Shown one piece after another: positions 52,165-60,483 of a stretch of DNA of 64,000 bases (positions are counted from its first letter, which is position 1; each line of letters begins with the position of its first letter). The notes beneath the pieces were generated by a model. It made no database searches and had not been told where the DNA came from. It saw only the letters and a program-made list of their open reading frames with translations. Source of the DNA: Nostoc sp. NIES-4103 (GTDB taxonomy: Bacteria; Cyanobacteriota; Cyanobacteriia; Cyanobacteriales; Nostocaceae); the NCBI RefSeq assembly GCF_002368335.1, contig NZ_AP018288.1, positions 5,901,091 to 5,965,090 on the forward strand, read 5' to 3'. A program made the translations under genes and the position numbers.

Positions 52165-52320
52165 GTGATAAATATTGCGAAACATCAAAGTCATCTAAGA
52201 CTTAACCCCCTGACCCCCTTTCCGACGCGGAAAGGCGGAACAATTCAAAGCCTGTCTCCTTGTAGGAGAGAGGTTTGGAGAGAAGTTAAAAGTATATTTT
52301 GCGATTTAAGAAACATCCTC
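52165..52320. mobile_element. GAGGATGT MITE family, copy D (left end eroded)
   Basis: The interior GCGAAACATCAAAGTCATC is the same as in copy E. The right end CATCCTC ends at 52320 and is followed by TAA (52321-52323), shared with copy E. The left end is degenerate next to the TPR stop codon. Confidence 0.75.
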
Positions 52321-52535
52321 TAAGAGGATGTTTGAAAAGTATTATGCGAAACATCAAAGTCATCCAAGACCTAACCCCCTGACCCCCTTTCCGACGCGGA
52401 AAGGGGGAACAATTTAAAGCCTATCGACCTTTCGCTTAGCCAGTTGCTCATGGGGGAGACTCCATGAGCAACTGGCGTGAGAGGAATGGAAGCGGGGTTT
52501 CTAGTATACTTAACAACTTTCCAAACATCCTGTAA
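52321..52535. mobile_element. GAGGATGT MITE family, copy E, inserted in a kinase gene
   Basis: The element is 52324-52532 (209 bp), with GAGGATGTTTGAAAAGTA at one end and ACATCCTG at the other. TAA flanks both sides (52321-52323 and 52533-52535). It contains the small hairpin repeat GCCAGTTGCTCATGGGGG/ACTCCATGAGCAACTGGC. It interrupts the coding sequence of a Ser/Thr kinase after its first 25 codons. Confidence 0.85.
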
Positions 52536-52610
52536 GAAAGTCGTTCCAAATCCTCCTTGTCCCAGTTGAGTGAGAATTTGATAGCGTCCACCCACTGTTT
52601 GACCCAGCAT
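52533..52610 (-). pseudogene. 5' stub of a Ser/Thr protein kinase
   Basis: The ATG at 52610 opens MLGQTVGGRYQILTQLGQGG followed by FGTTF. This is the standard start of cyanobacterial Hanks-type kinases, including the glycine-rich ATP loop GQGGFGTTF. Directly afterwards the frame enters MITE copy E. The remaining kinase domain is absent; the next sequence on that side is MITE copy D and the TPR gene. The frame then runs to a stop inside the MITE (52371). The gene is therefore a dead fragment of about 75 bp. Confidence 0.85.
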
Positions 52611-52718
52611 GAAATTTACCCTTGTTTCTAGAATTACTCACTCACAGATTTGTTAATCTTGATTTTTACATCTAATCTTATAGCGGTTTTCCATTGTCTG
52701 TAATACACTCTCGCTTGG

Positions 52719-52835
52719 GAAGTCAGGAGTTAGGAGTTAAGAGTTAGGAGTTAGGAGTTAGGAGTGAAGAATAATTCTCCATCCCCCATCCCCCCATCTC
52801 CCCTGCTCCCATGCCCCATGCCCCACATTCCCAAG
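52719..52835. repeat. TTAGGAG and CCATCCCC short tandem repeats
   Basis: AGTTAGG units at 52722-52763 are followed by CCCCCATCCCCCCATCTCCC and ATGCCCC units to about 52827. They lie directly upstream of the GT2-TPR gene and create a false longer reading frame for it. Confidence 0.8.
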
Positions 52836-52861
52836 ACAGTAAATTAAATGACGATTCGCCT

Positions 52862-54055
52862 ATGAGTCTTAGTCTGTGCATGATTGTCAAGAATGAAGAA
52901 GCCACATTGCCGCAATGCTTGAGCAGTGTTAAAAATGTTGTAGATGAAATGATAGTGCTGGATACAGGCTCAAGCGATCGCACTCCTGATATTGCCAAAC
53001 AATTTGGTGCAAAAGTCCATCACTTTGAATGGTGTAACAATTTCAGCACTGCTCGCAATGCTGCTCTCAAACATGTTACTGGTGATTGGATTCTGGTACT
53101 AGATGCTGATGAAACATTGTCACTAAGTATTATACCGCAGTTGAAAGCAGTCATACAAAGCGAAGAATATCTCCTGATTAACCTGATCCGCCAAGAAGTT
53201 GGTGCAGCACAATCACCCTATTCTCTGGTTTCTAGGCTATTTCGCAATCATCCAGATATTCGCTTTCAACGCCCCTATCATGCTTTAGTGGATGACAGCG
53301 TGTCTGAAGTTTTAACTCAAGAACCCCATTGGCAGATAGGTTATTTACAAGGGGTAGCAATTTTACATAAAGGATATCAAAAAACCGCGATTGCCCAAAA
53401 TAATAAGTATGGAAAAGCACAATCAGCGATGGAAGAGTTCCTCACTACCCATCCTGATGATCCCTATGTTTGCAGTAAATTGGGAGCGTTGTATGTGGAA
53501 ACTGGGAAAATTACTCAAGGTATAGAATTACTCAAACGAGGAGTTGCTGCTAGTGAAGAAAACTATGAAATTTTGTATGAATTGCACTACCATTTAGGTA
53601 TTGCCCACAGTCATTTACAAAATTCCCAACAAGCAATTTTCCACTATCAAGCTGCTATCAAATTGCCAATTTATCCCATGCTTAAACTAGGAGCATACAA
53701 CAATCTGGGCAATTTACTCAAAGCATCTGGAAATCTCAACGGTGCAAAAACAGCTTATGAAACAGCTTTGAAAATAGACCCGAATTTTGCTGCTGGACAT
53801 TATAATTTGGGGATGATATTGAAAGCTTTGGGCTTATTTACAGATGCGATCGCCTCTTACCAAAAAGCCATCCGGTTAAATCCCAGCTATGCCGAAGCTT
53901 ATCAAAATTTAGGAGTAGTATTGTTAAAAGTTGGCAATGTCCAAGGTAGTCTGACAGCTTTTGGAAACGCCATCGTTCTTCATGAACAGCAGAACCCTGA
54001 AGAGGCAAAGAGATTACGTCAAGGTTTACGAGAGATGGGCTTAATTAAGTTGTAA
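52862..54055 (+). CDS. GT2 glycosyltransferase with TPR repeats
   Basis: From the ATG at 52862 this protein is 397 aa, starting MSLSLCMIVKNEEATLPQCL. An upstream ATG at 52811 lies in tandem repeats and is rejected. The N-terminal ~210 residues are a family 2 glycosyltransferase of the SunS/WaaE-like type: IVLDTGSSDRTPDIAKQFGA, FSTARNAALKHVTGDWILVLDADE (with the DAD metal motif) and FQRPYHALVDDSV. The C-terminal half has four or five TPR units (AAGHYNLGMILKALGLFTDA, AEAYQNLGVVLLKVGNVQGS). Such fusions occur in many cyanobacteria and may glycosylate proteins or lipids. The acceptor is unknown. The gene follows a repeat region and precedes the MASE1 kinase. Confidence 0.9.
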   Translation: MSLSLCMIVKNEEATLPQCLSSVKNVVDEMIVLDTGSSDRTPDIAKQFGAKVHHFEWCNNFSTARNAALKHVTGDWILVLDADETLSLSIIPQLKAVIQSEEYLLINLIRQEVGAAQSPYSLVSRLFRNHPDIRFQRPYHALVDDSVSEVLTQEPHWQIGYLQGVAILHKGYQKTAIAQNNKYGKAQSAMEEFLTTHPDDPYVCSKLGALYVETGKITQGIELLKRGVAASEENYEILYELHYHLGIAHSHLQNSQQAIFHYQAAIKLPIYPMLKLGAYNNLGNLLKASGNLNGAKTAYETALKIDPNFAAGHYNLGMILKALGLFTDAIASYQKAIRLNPSYAEAYQNLGVVLLKVGNVQGSLTAFGNAIVLHEQQNPEEAKRLRQGLREMGLIKL

Positions 54056-54072
54056 TACTAAGTTGCATTCAA

Positions 54073-54140
54073 TGGGAGGGATGAGGGGGATGAGGGGGAT
54101 GAGGGGGATGAGGGGGGATGAAGGGGATAAGGGGGTGTTA
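54073..54140. repeat. GGGATGAGG tandem repeats
   Basis: About six GGGGGATGA units between the GT2-TPR gene and the hybrid kinase gene. Confidence 0.8.
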
Positions 54141-54265
54141 CTTTCCCATGTTCTCCATTTCTAGATGCTATTTATTTTCGCAACTTGGTATGAGTGAGTT
54201 CACCAAATTGTAATTGCATAATTTGCAGGAAAAAGTTACATACCTAAATTCTATATTCGGTAATT

Positions 54266-56920
54266 ATGCAGCCCAGGTCAGAATCTAGTACAATTGCACC
54301 CATGCGGCGATCGCTAATTATTTTATTAGTGGGGCTAATAGCCCTCATCATGGCTCATGGTATGGCGTTGCTCTACCAAATTCAGCCAGGTATATCTTTA
54401 TGGTATCCGCCATCGGGAGTGGCGATCGCCTTGACATTCTGGTTTGGCCCCTCTTGTATTCCCCTGAGTGGTGTTGCATCGCTGCTAATGTCATCTTTGT
54501 GGGGATTGCATGGTTGGCATCAATTAACTGGTTTAATTGATGTCATCGAACCTTTGATTGCTTGGTTACTTTACCGTCGTTTATGGCGAGGTTCGCTAAT
54601 ATTTAATAACCTCAAAGATGCTGCTATTTTTACCTTCAGCGCACCGTTAGTAGCGTCTGGTAGTATGGCTATAGCTGGCAATTTGGCTTGGGTAGCGATA
54701 GGCCAAATGTCCCCTGACAAATTAACTGAAAACATCCCTCATTGGTGGTTGGGAAATGCCATAGGAGTTATGGCAATTACGCCTACTGCCCTTTTAGTAA
54801 TAACTCCATGCTTGCAATTTTGGAGGTGGTTACCCAATTCAGAATTATTCAACGCTTCATCCAATTATTTCAATTTCCAGTCCTCGCGCCGTTTCTTAAT
54901 AGAACTATGTGCGATATTACTTTTTTGTATAGGTACAGCAATTATTACTGTTTCAGAAACTCACGAGTCGGGTTTTAAGTTCCAACAGCTATCATTTTTA
55001 AGCTTTGTCCCTGTAATGTGGGCTGCTACCCGCTTTGGAGTTACCAGCGGTATGTTAATTTCTAGCTTCTGTGTACTGGTGACATTATTATGCTATTTAA
55101 TTGCCTATCCTGATAGTATATCTTTGCCTACTTTTCCAGTACAACCAGAAGTTTTACACGTCCACAAACTGAGTTTACTGGTACAGTGTACTGTGAGTTT
55201 ACTAGTGGGAGTTGCCATTACAGAAAGGGCAAAAACGCAAGTAGCTTTGGCTGTAGAAAGGGTACGATTAGGAGAATATCAAGCCCGTGCAGAACTCTCA
55301 GAAAAATTAATTGAAGCTAATAATTCACTGATCGAAACCAACGCTCGTCTTGAGGAATCTAATCGAGATCAAGATGAATTACTCAAGCGCGAACAAGCTC
55401 TTCGCCGTCGGCTTGGTAATATTCTAGAAAGTATGACTGATGCATTTATTGCTGTGAATCGAGACTGGCAAATTACTTATGTAAATCAACAAGCCGCTAG
55501 AATTCAAGAAGTAGCACCAGAAAAGCTGATTGGTAAGAATTACTGGGAACATTGGTCTGCTAATAAAGATACAAAAACTGAGCAGGAATATTGGCGATCG
55601 CTGAATGAAGAAATACCCGTTCATTTTGAATTATTCTATGAAAAATACAACATGTGGTTTGAAATCCACGCCTATCCTTTTGAAGATGGTTTTGGTATCT
55701 TTTTGAGAAATATTACTGAGCGTAAGCAGGCAGAAGTAGAACGAGAAAATCTTTTAACGCGAGAACAGGCTGCACGTAGCGAAGCCGAAGCAGCCAATCG
55801 ATATAAGGATCAATTCCTAGCAGTCCTTTCTCATGAATTACGTACACCGCTCAATCCTATATTGGGTTGGGTAATGTTATTGAGGAGTCGCAAGTTAGAA
55901 GGCGAAACGCTACTTCGAGGATTAGAAACCATAGAACGCAACACTAAATTGCAAATTAAATTAATCGAAGATTTATTAGATGTCTCTCGCATTCAGCAAG
56001 GAAAATTAGTTTTAAATATTCAGCCTGTTAATTTAGTAAAAGCCATTGAAGAAGCACTAGAAACTGTACATTTAGCAGTAGAAGCAAAAAATATTAAAAT
56101 TAAAACTTTATTTGAACCGAATATAGGAATGGTTTCAGGAGATGCAGCGCGTCTACAACAAATATTTTGGAACCTACTTTCCAATGCAGTTAAATTTACT
56201 CCATCAGGAGGGGAAATACAAGTGCATCTGGTACAAATTGACAACTTTGTCGAGCTGCAAATTCAAGATACTGGACAGGGCATTAGTCCTGAATTCCTAC
56301 CCCATATGTTTGAATACTTTCGTCAAGCAGATGGAGCAATTACTCGACAATTTGGTGGATTAGGATTAGGACTAGCAATTACTCGCCATCTAACTGAACT
56401 GCATGGTGGAACCGTCAAAGCAGAGAGTCTAGGAGAAGGAATGGGGGCAACATTTACAGTCAGATTACCATTGATGCCGACTATCTCTCAACCAGACCAA
56501 AATTCTGTTAAACAACATAATTATTTAAACTTAGAAGGGTTATCTATTTTAATAGTAGATGATGAAATAGATACACGCGATTTTCTTTCGATAATGCTCA
56601 AACAATTTGGAGCAATGGTAATAGTGGCAGACTCCGCAGGGGAAGCCTTAGAATTTATTGCCAAATCCCAAATTGATTTACTATTAAGTGATATTGGTAT
56701 GCCAGGAATAGATGGCTACATGCTCATGCATTTAATTAGAGCAATGCCACCAGAACAAGGAGGAAAAATACCAGCGATCGCTTTAACTGCTTTTGCTGGA
56801 GAAATGAACCAAAAACAAGCATTAGCCGCAGGATATCAGCTGCATTTGGTTAAGCCTGTAGAACCAGATGTATTGTTAAAGGCGATAACGCAAGTTTTAG
56901 CGCAAGCAAATTTCAACTGA
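54266..56920 (+). CDS. MASE1-PAS hybrid histidine kinase with receiver
   Basis: This 884-aa inner-membrane sensor starts with a MASE1 domain of about eight helices (residues 14-320, with WYPPSGVAIALTFWFGPS and WWLGNAIGVMAITPT). A coiled segment leads to a PAS domain (residues 385-495: ILESMTDAFIAVNRDWQITYVNQQAA). The kinase core has H in FLAVLSHELRTPLNPILGWV near residue 521, N in LLSNAVKFTPSGG, and DTGQGISPEF and GGLGLGLAI. A C-terminal receiver has acid residues in ILIVDDEID, phospho-acceptor D near 808 in LLLSDIGMPGIDGYM, and K in LHLVKPVEPD. MASE1 probably senses a membrane or small-molecule signal. Its stop is 6 bp before galU, so the two are probably cotranscribed. Confidence 0.93.
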   Translation: MQPRSESSTIAPMRRSLIILLVGLIALIMAHGMALLYQIQPGISLWYPPSGVAIALTFWFGPSCIPLSGVASLLMSSLWGLHGWHQLTGLIDVIEPLIAWLLYRRLWRGSLIFNNLKDAAIFTFSAPLVASGSMAIAGNLAWVAIGQMSPDKLTENIPHWWLGNAIGVMAITPTALLVITPCLQFWRWLPNSELFNASSNYFNFQSSRRFLIELCAILLFCIGTAIITVSETHESGFKFQQLSFLSFVPVMWAATRFGVTSGMLISSFCVLVTLLCYLIAYPDSISLPTFPVQPEVLHVHKLSLLVQCTVSLLVGVAITERAKTQVALAVERVRLGEYQARAELSEKLIEANNSLIETNARLEESNRDQDELLKREQALRRRLGNILESMTDAFIAVNRDWQITYVNQQAARIQEVAPEKLIGKNYWEHWSANKDTKTEQEYWRSLNEEIPVHFELFYEKYNMWFEIHAYPFEDGFGIFLRNITERKQAEVERENLLTREQAARSEAEAANRYKDQFLAVLSHELRTPLNPILGWVMLLRSRKLEGETLLRGLETIERNTKLQIKLIEDLLDVSRIQQGKLVLNIQPVNLVKAIEEALETVHLAVEAKNIKIKTLFEPNIGMVSGDAARLQQIFWNLLSNAVKFTPSGGEIQVHLVQIDNFVELQIQDTGQGISPEFLPHMFEYFRQADGAITRQFGGLGLGLAITRHLTELHGGTVKAESLGEGMGATFTVRLPLMPTISQPDQNSVKQHNYLNLEGLSILIVDDEIDTRDFLSIMLKQFGAMVIVADSAGEALEFIAKSQIDLLLSDIGMPGIDGYMLMHLIRAMPPEQGGKIPAIALTAFAGEMNQKQALAAGYQLHLVKPVEPDVLLKAITQVLAQANFN

Positions 56921-56926
56921 CGATTT

Positions 56927-57808
56927 ATGCACAAAGATAAAGTTAGGAAAGCTGTAATTCCGGCTGCTGGTTTTGGTACTCGTTTGTTTCCAGCCACAAA
57001 AGTTGTTAAAAAAGAACTTTTTCCCATTATTGATCGAGATGGCAAAGCAAAACCTGTGATTTTAGCAATTGTTGAAGAAGCAATCAGTGCTGGAATTACA
57101 GAAATTGGCATTGTGGTGCAGCCAGATGACGTAGAAATATTCACAAATTTATTTAAAAATCCCCCATCAACAGAACTTTTCCCAAAACTTTCGCCTCAAA
57201 ATCAAGAATACAGCCAATATTTACAAGATTTGGGTAGTAAAATTGTCATCTTAACCCAAGAAAAGCAAGAAGGTTACGGTCATGCAGTATTCTGTGCTAA
57301 AGACTGGGTACAGAATGAGCCATTTCTATTAATGCTGGGCGATCATGTTTACAGATCTGATACTGAAATATCTTGCTCTCGTCAAATTTTAGATATTTAT
57401 GAACAAGTCAACCAAAGTGTTGTTAGCTTAACAATTATGCCAGAAACAATGCTTTATAAAGCTGGTTGTGTTCAAGGAGTATGGCAAGATTTAAACTCGA
57501 TTTTGACAGTAACCCAAGTCTACGAAAAACCCAGCATTGAGTATGCACGCCAGCATTTACATGTAGAAGGAATGGCAGAAAATGAATTTTTATGTGTATT
57601 TGGCTTGTATGTACTCACGCCGAGAATTTTTGATTGTTTAGCAGAAAACATCAATAAGAACTTGCGCGATCGCGGCGAATTTCAGTTAACAACCACTCTT
57701 GATAATTTGCGACAACAACAGGGAATGACAGGATATCTTGTCAAAGGAAAGTGTTTTGATACAGGAATGCCAGATGCTTATCGGCAAACAATGATTGATT
57801 TTAGGTAG
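56927..57808 (+). CDS. galU: UTP-glucose-1-phosphate uridylyltransferase
   Basis: This 293-aa enzyme makes UDP-glucose from UTP and glucose 1-phosphate. UDP-glucose feeds polysaccharide and glycolipid synthesis. The nucleotide-binding start RKAVIPAAGFGTRLFPATKVVKKELFPI is typical, followed by EKQEGYGHAVFCAKDWV, LMLGDHVYRS with a metal-binding Asp, and VYEKPSIEYAR. Relative to E. coli GalU, VPKEMLP is replaced by VVKKELFPI. This places it in a variant branch, and use of another sugar phosphate cannot be excluded. It follows the MASE1 kinase by 6 bp. Confidence 0.88.
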   Translation: MHKDKVRKAVIPAAGFGTRLFPATKVVKKELFPIIDRDGKAKPVILAIVEEAISAGITEIGIVVQPDDVEIFTNLFKNPPSTELFPKLSPQNQEYSQYLQDLGSKIVILTQEKQEGYGHAVFCAKDWVQNEPFLLMLGDHVYRSDTEISCSRQILDIYEQVNQSVVSLTIMPETMLYKAGCVQGVWQDLNSILTVTQVYEKPSIEYARQHLHVEGMAENEFLCVFGLYVLTPRIFDCLAENINKNLRDRGEFQLTTTLDNLRQQQGMTGYLVKGKCFDTGMPDAYRQTMIDFR

Positions 57809-57902
57809 GGAATTGGGAATTGGGAATTGGGCATTAGTTATTTCTCCCTCACTCCCTCACTCCCTCATCCCCCTCATCTCCCTTATTCCCTACTCCCTAA
57901 TC
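57806..57902. repeat. GGGAATT and CTCCCTCA short tandem repeats
   Basis: GGGAATTGGGAATTGGG units followed by CTCCCTCACTCCCTCATCCCC units. They lie between the convergent galU and DUF692-partner genes and overlap the 3' end of the latter's reading frame, which may have altered its C-terminus. Confidence 0.75.
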
Positions 57903-58464
57903 CCCATATCTGGTGAAACAATTGCGATCGCGCTCTTAATCGCAACCAAATTGCGATAGTAGGTTGGGGATTTATTGTTTGTGAGTTTCCTAATTTATTG
58001 ATAGGGTAACGAAACCAACACACTTTTAAGTAAGTTGCGGGTTCATAAGCCAACAGCCATGTTTTCTCATAGCGTACCAAATCACGTAGCCAAACTGGCT
58101 CGATGCCTTCTTTTTGAGCAACTTGGATGATGAAGTTAGCAAAAGCGATCGCATCTTCTCTGTGTTTTTTAATTCCTTTTGGTAAATGTTTTTCCGCATA
58201 TCGCCAAAACAATGCGGTAAAGTTTTTACCTAAAACCCGTGCAGTACGTGGCAGCAATTCCCGCACTTCTCCCAGCCGCTTCCACTTGAGAGAATTGGCG
58301 AAGATACCGACTTCTTTGGCAGAAACTTCTGCTAATTGCTGTGCTTCATCACAACTGAGTCCCAACTCTGCACCAACAGCCTGCGGGTTTGCAAAAAAAC
58401 GCTCTCGAAACTCAGTATTGGTGTAAAGTTGGGCTAAAACTTGCTGGGTTTGTGCTAACCCCAT
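57883..58464 (-). CDS. Small partner protein of the DUF692 enzyme
   Basis: This 193-aa protein has a helical N-terminal region (VLAQLYTNTEFRERFFANPQ, EVGIFANSLKWKRLGEVREL) and a second part with LVRYEKTWLLAYEPATYLKV around residues 128-147. It begins with an ATG that overlaps the DUF692 stop codon by 10 bp, so translation is coupled. DUF692 enzymes generally work with a small partner protein that binds the substrate leader (MbnC, DUF2063 and similar). Position, size and helical content make this gene the candidate partner here, but I do not see a firm family match. The last ~35 residues (IWLRLRARSQLFHQIWGLGSRE) approach tandem repeats and may be partly non-native. Confidence 0.65.
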   Translation of the reverse strand: MGLAQTQQVLAQLYTNTEFRERFFANPQAVGAELGLSCDEAQQLAEVSAKEVGIFANSLKWKRLGEVRELLPRTARVLGKNFTALFWRYAEKHLPKGIKKHREDAIAFANFIIQVAQKEGIEPVWLRDLVRYEKTWLLAYEPATYLKVCWFRYPINKLGNSQTINPQPTIAIWLRLRARSQLFHQIWGLGSRE

Positions 58465-59288
58465 CTTCCACGACTCCTACCAATTTCTCGTGCTTTTTCT
58501 AGTTCTTGTGTTAATTCTGCAAAGGGTGGTAAATTTTCATCCCGTTCTAGCACGATTCCTTTTACTGATGCACGCCCAACAACTTCATCCATCAGTTGCC
58601 ACACTTCCAAAGGTGTTGACTGAGAATGGCTATCAATCAGTATACCGTCATGCCAATGCCCACCAACGAAATGCAATTGTACGATGCGTTCCCAAGGTAA
58701 TTGCTGGAAAAAGTCATGCACATCATAGGCATAATTCATGGCATTGGTGTGAAGATTTGTGACATCCAACAGCAACCCACAATCAGAACGTTCTACAACT
58801 TCAGTTAAAAACTGTGCCTCTGTCATTTCGGCACCTGGAAGCGTCACCATATAGGTAATATTTTCCAAAATCAATGGCACCTCAACCCAACGACGCACCT
58901 CGGCAATGTTGCGACAAACTACTTCCACGGCTTCTTTAGTGTAAGGTAGCGGTGACAAATGCCCGATATCAACTCCCCCCGCTTTGGTAAAGCAGATATG
59001 TTCACTCCACCAAGGTGGGTTAAGTTGTTTAATCAGTGATGCAAGTTTGTGTAAATAATCAGTATCCAAACCTTCAGCACTGCCTAGCGATAAATTGATA
59101 GCATGGGGAATTATCGGGAAATGGCTAGCCAGCAGTTCTAACTCCTGCTGTTTTTGCACAGGTGTATCTAGATAATGTTCGGCAACAATTTCTAGAAAGT
59201 CAACTTGCTGGCGGTTGAGAAACAAGTCACTTTTGAATGGTTCCCGAAAACCCAACCCCACGCCTAAAGTAGGGAGATGAGAAAACAT
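58455..59288 (-). CDS. DUF692 family multinuclear iron oxidase (MNIO)
   Basis: From the ATG at 59288 this protein is 277 aa. An ORF start at 59324 lies inside the upstream gene's Gly/Cys-coding tail and is rejected. Members such as MbnB, TglH and ChrH are TIM-barrel enzymes with two or three iron ions that oxidise Cys or Asn residues of ribosomal peptides. Conserved segments carry the ligands: FLEIVAEHYLD, IIPHAINLSLGS, WWSEHICFTKAGG, IGHLSPLPYT, PLILENITYM, GLLLDVTNLHTNAMNY, VQLHFVGGHWHDG and IVLERDENLP. All expected Glu, His and Asp positions appear present. Its ribosome-binding site GGAGG is formed by the last Gly codons of the upstream gene, 5 bp after which lies the ATG. This couples it to that gene. 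Substrate unknown. Confidence 0.88.
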   Translation of the reverse strand: MFSHLPTLGVGLGFREPFKSDLFLNRQQVDFLEIVAEHYLDTPVQKQQELELLASHFPIIPHAINLSLGSAEGLDTDYLHKLASLIKQLNPPWWSEHICFTKAGGVDIGHLSPLPYTKEAVEVVCRNIAEVRRWVEVPLILENITYMVTLPGAEMTEAQFLTEVVERSDCGLLLDVTNLHTNAMNYAYDVHDFFQQLPWERIVQLHFVGGHWHDGILIDSHSQSTPLEVWQLMDEVVGRASVKGIVLERDENLPPFAELTQELEKAREIGRSRGRWG

Positions 59289-59293
59289 TTTTC

Positions 59294-60346
59294 TTAGCCT
59301 CCACAGCCGCCACAACCACCACAACCACCGCCACCGCCATCGCCACCGCCACCGCCATCGCCACCGCCACCGCTACCGCCACCGCAAGAACTGCTACTAC
59401 ATGAACTACTACTACATGAACTACTGCTACATGAACTGCTGCTACATGAACTGCTGCTACTCAATGAAACACTACCACTCCATGAACCACTTCTAGATGA
59501 ACTCCTAGACGAGCTTGTGTATGTTCTAGTTGTCCTAGAGTAATATGTTGGGGGAAAGAATGCTTTGTGGTAAGAATCGTAGGAGGTTCCAGCCAAGGCT
59601 TCAACACCAAAGATTGCCACCAGCAAGTTGTAATCATATACAGAAGGGTTACCAAACCTTGTCTTAGTCTTCAGTTGGACGAATGTTTGCTGGAGTTGTT
59701 GCAGATATCTTTTTCCCCGATGACTGAGGTGCGATCGCCTGCTCACTAACCACAAAAGATAGATAATGGAGAGGAAACCCATTGTAATCAAAAAACCTAC
59801 GTTGTGGCGTCCTTTTCCCAAAGCGATGAGAAGCTTATAACCGCCCAAGCTTAAAATAATCATCGCCCCAATTAAGCCAACTTTAATATTCCATTCATGC
59901 CATTTGCTGTCATACAGCAGTTGTTCATTTTGCAACTGTTCTTTATAGGCATTGCACAATGGTTTTACACTCTGGGTTGCCAACTGAATCGATTTCTTAG
60001 CTGTAGAAGCAGAAAACTGATCAAACACTTGCTGTTCTATGGGGTGGAGATCAAATGTTTGGGGATGATTTGCTGCTTTAATGAGCGACTGTTCACTAAC
60101 TTGCAAATAATCTTCCACAATCAAATCAGATAATGCTACATGGGCAACTCCCGCTTCTTGGGAACGCAAATAAGCAATTTCGTAGGGGTCTGGTTTTTCA
60201 GGAATTAATGGTAGAGGCTGATTTTTGGTTGGATCTTGGATTAACTCTCGGCAAATTACTATCGTTACACCAATCACAAAGCTATAAAACAATAGAAAGT
60301 CTGACCCGTACATATCTGCGATCGGGTTATGGAGCAATGCATCCAT
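59294..60346 (-). CDS. TIGR04222-type membrane protein with Cys/Ser/Gly-rich tail
   Basis: This 350-aa protein has three membrane helices: FLLFYSFVIGVTIVICREL near residue 15, a second near 155-175 and a third near 182-202. The N-terminal soluble segments (DPYEIAYLRSQEAGVAHVALSDLI) fit the TIGR04222 domain. The last ~70 residues are low complexity: a Ser/Arg-rich part, five Cys spaced every five residues (SSSSCSSSSCSSSSC), then a Gly-rich end with CGGCGGCGG at the C-terminus. Total Cys in the tail is eight. The final Gly codons provide the ribosome-binding site of the DUF692 gene. It is paralogous to the protein at 60484. An AAGGAG site precedes the ATG. The tail is a candidate substrate for the coupled MNIO. 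Confidence 0.85.
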   Translation of the reverse strand: MDALLHNPIADMYGSDFLLFYSFVIGVTIVICRELIQDPTKNQPLPLIPEKPDPYEIAYLRSQEAGVAHVALSDLIVEDYLQVSEQSLIKAANHPQTFDLHPIEQQVFDQFSASTAKKSIQLATQSVKPLCNAYKEQLQNEQLLYDSKWHEWNIKVGLIGAMIILSLGGYKLLIALGKGRHNVGFLITMGFLSIIYLLWLVSRRSHLSHRGKRYLQQLQQTFVQLKTKTRFGNPSVYDYNLLVAIFGVEALAGTSYDSYHKAFFPPTYYSRTTRTYTSSSRSSSRSGSWSGSVSLSSSSSCSSSSCSSSSCSSSSCSSSSCGGGSGGGGDGGGGGDGGGGGCGGCGGCGG

Positions 60347-60483
60347 TGCTTTGACTCCTTGTTAGGAAAATACTGAAAATACGAGAAATAAAATGTCTCA
60401 ATCTTTGCAGCGATTTTTTAGAACATTTGACTTTCTCAGGTTGCTAATTTAATTAACCACAGTACTATAGCACACACTAAATT

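Noticed and set aside
52811..52861. Upstream start of the GT2-TPR protein
   Set aside because: The extra 17 codons lie in CCCATGCC-type repeats; the GT2 domain begins exactly at the ATG at 52862.
59289..59324. MWWLWRLWRLRK start of the DUF692 protein
   Set aside because: It lies inside the upstream gene's Gly/Cys tail codons in another frame; the ATG at 59288 has GGAGG at the right distance.
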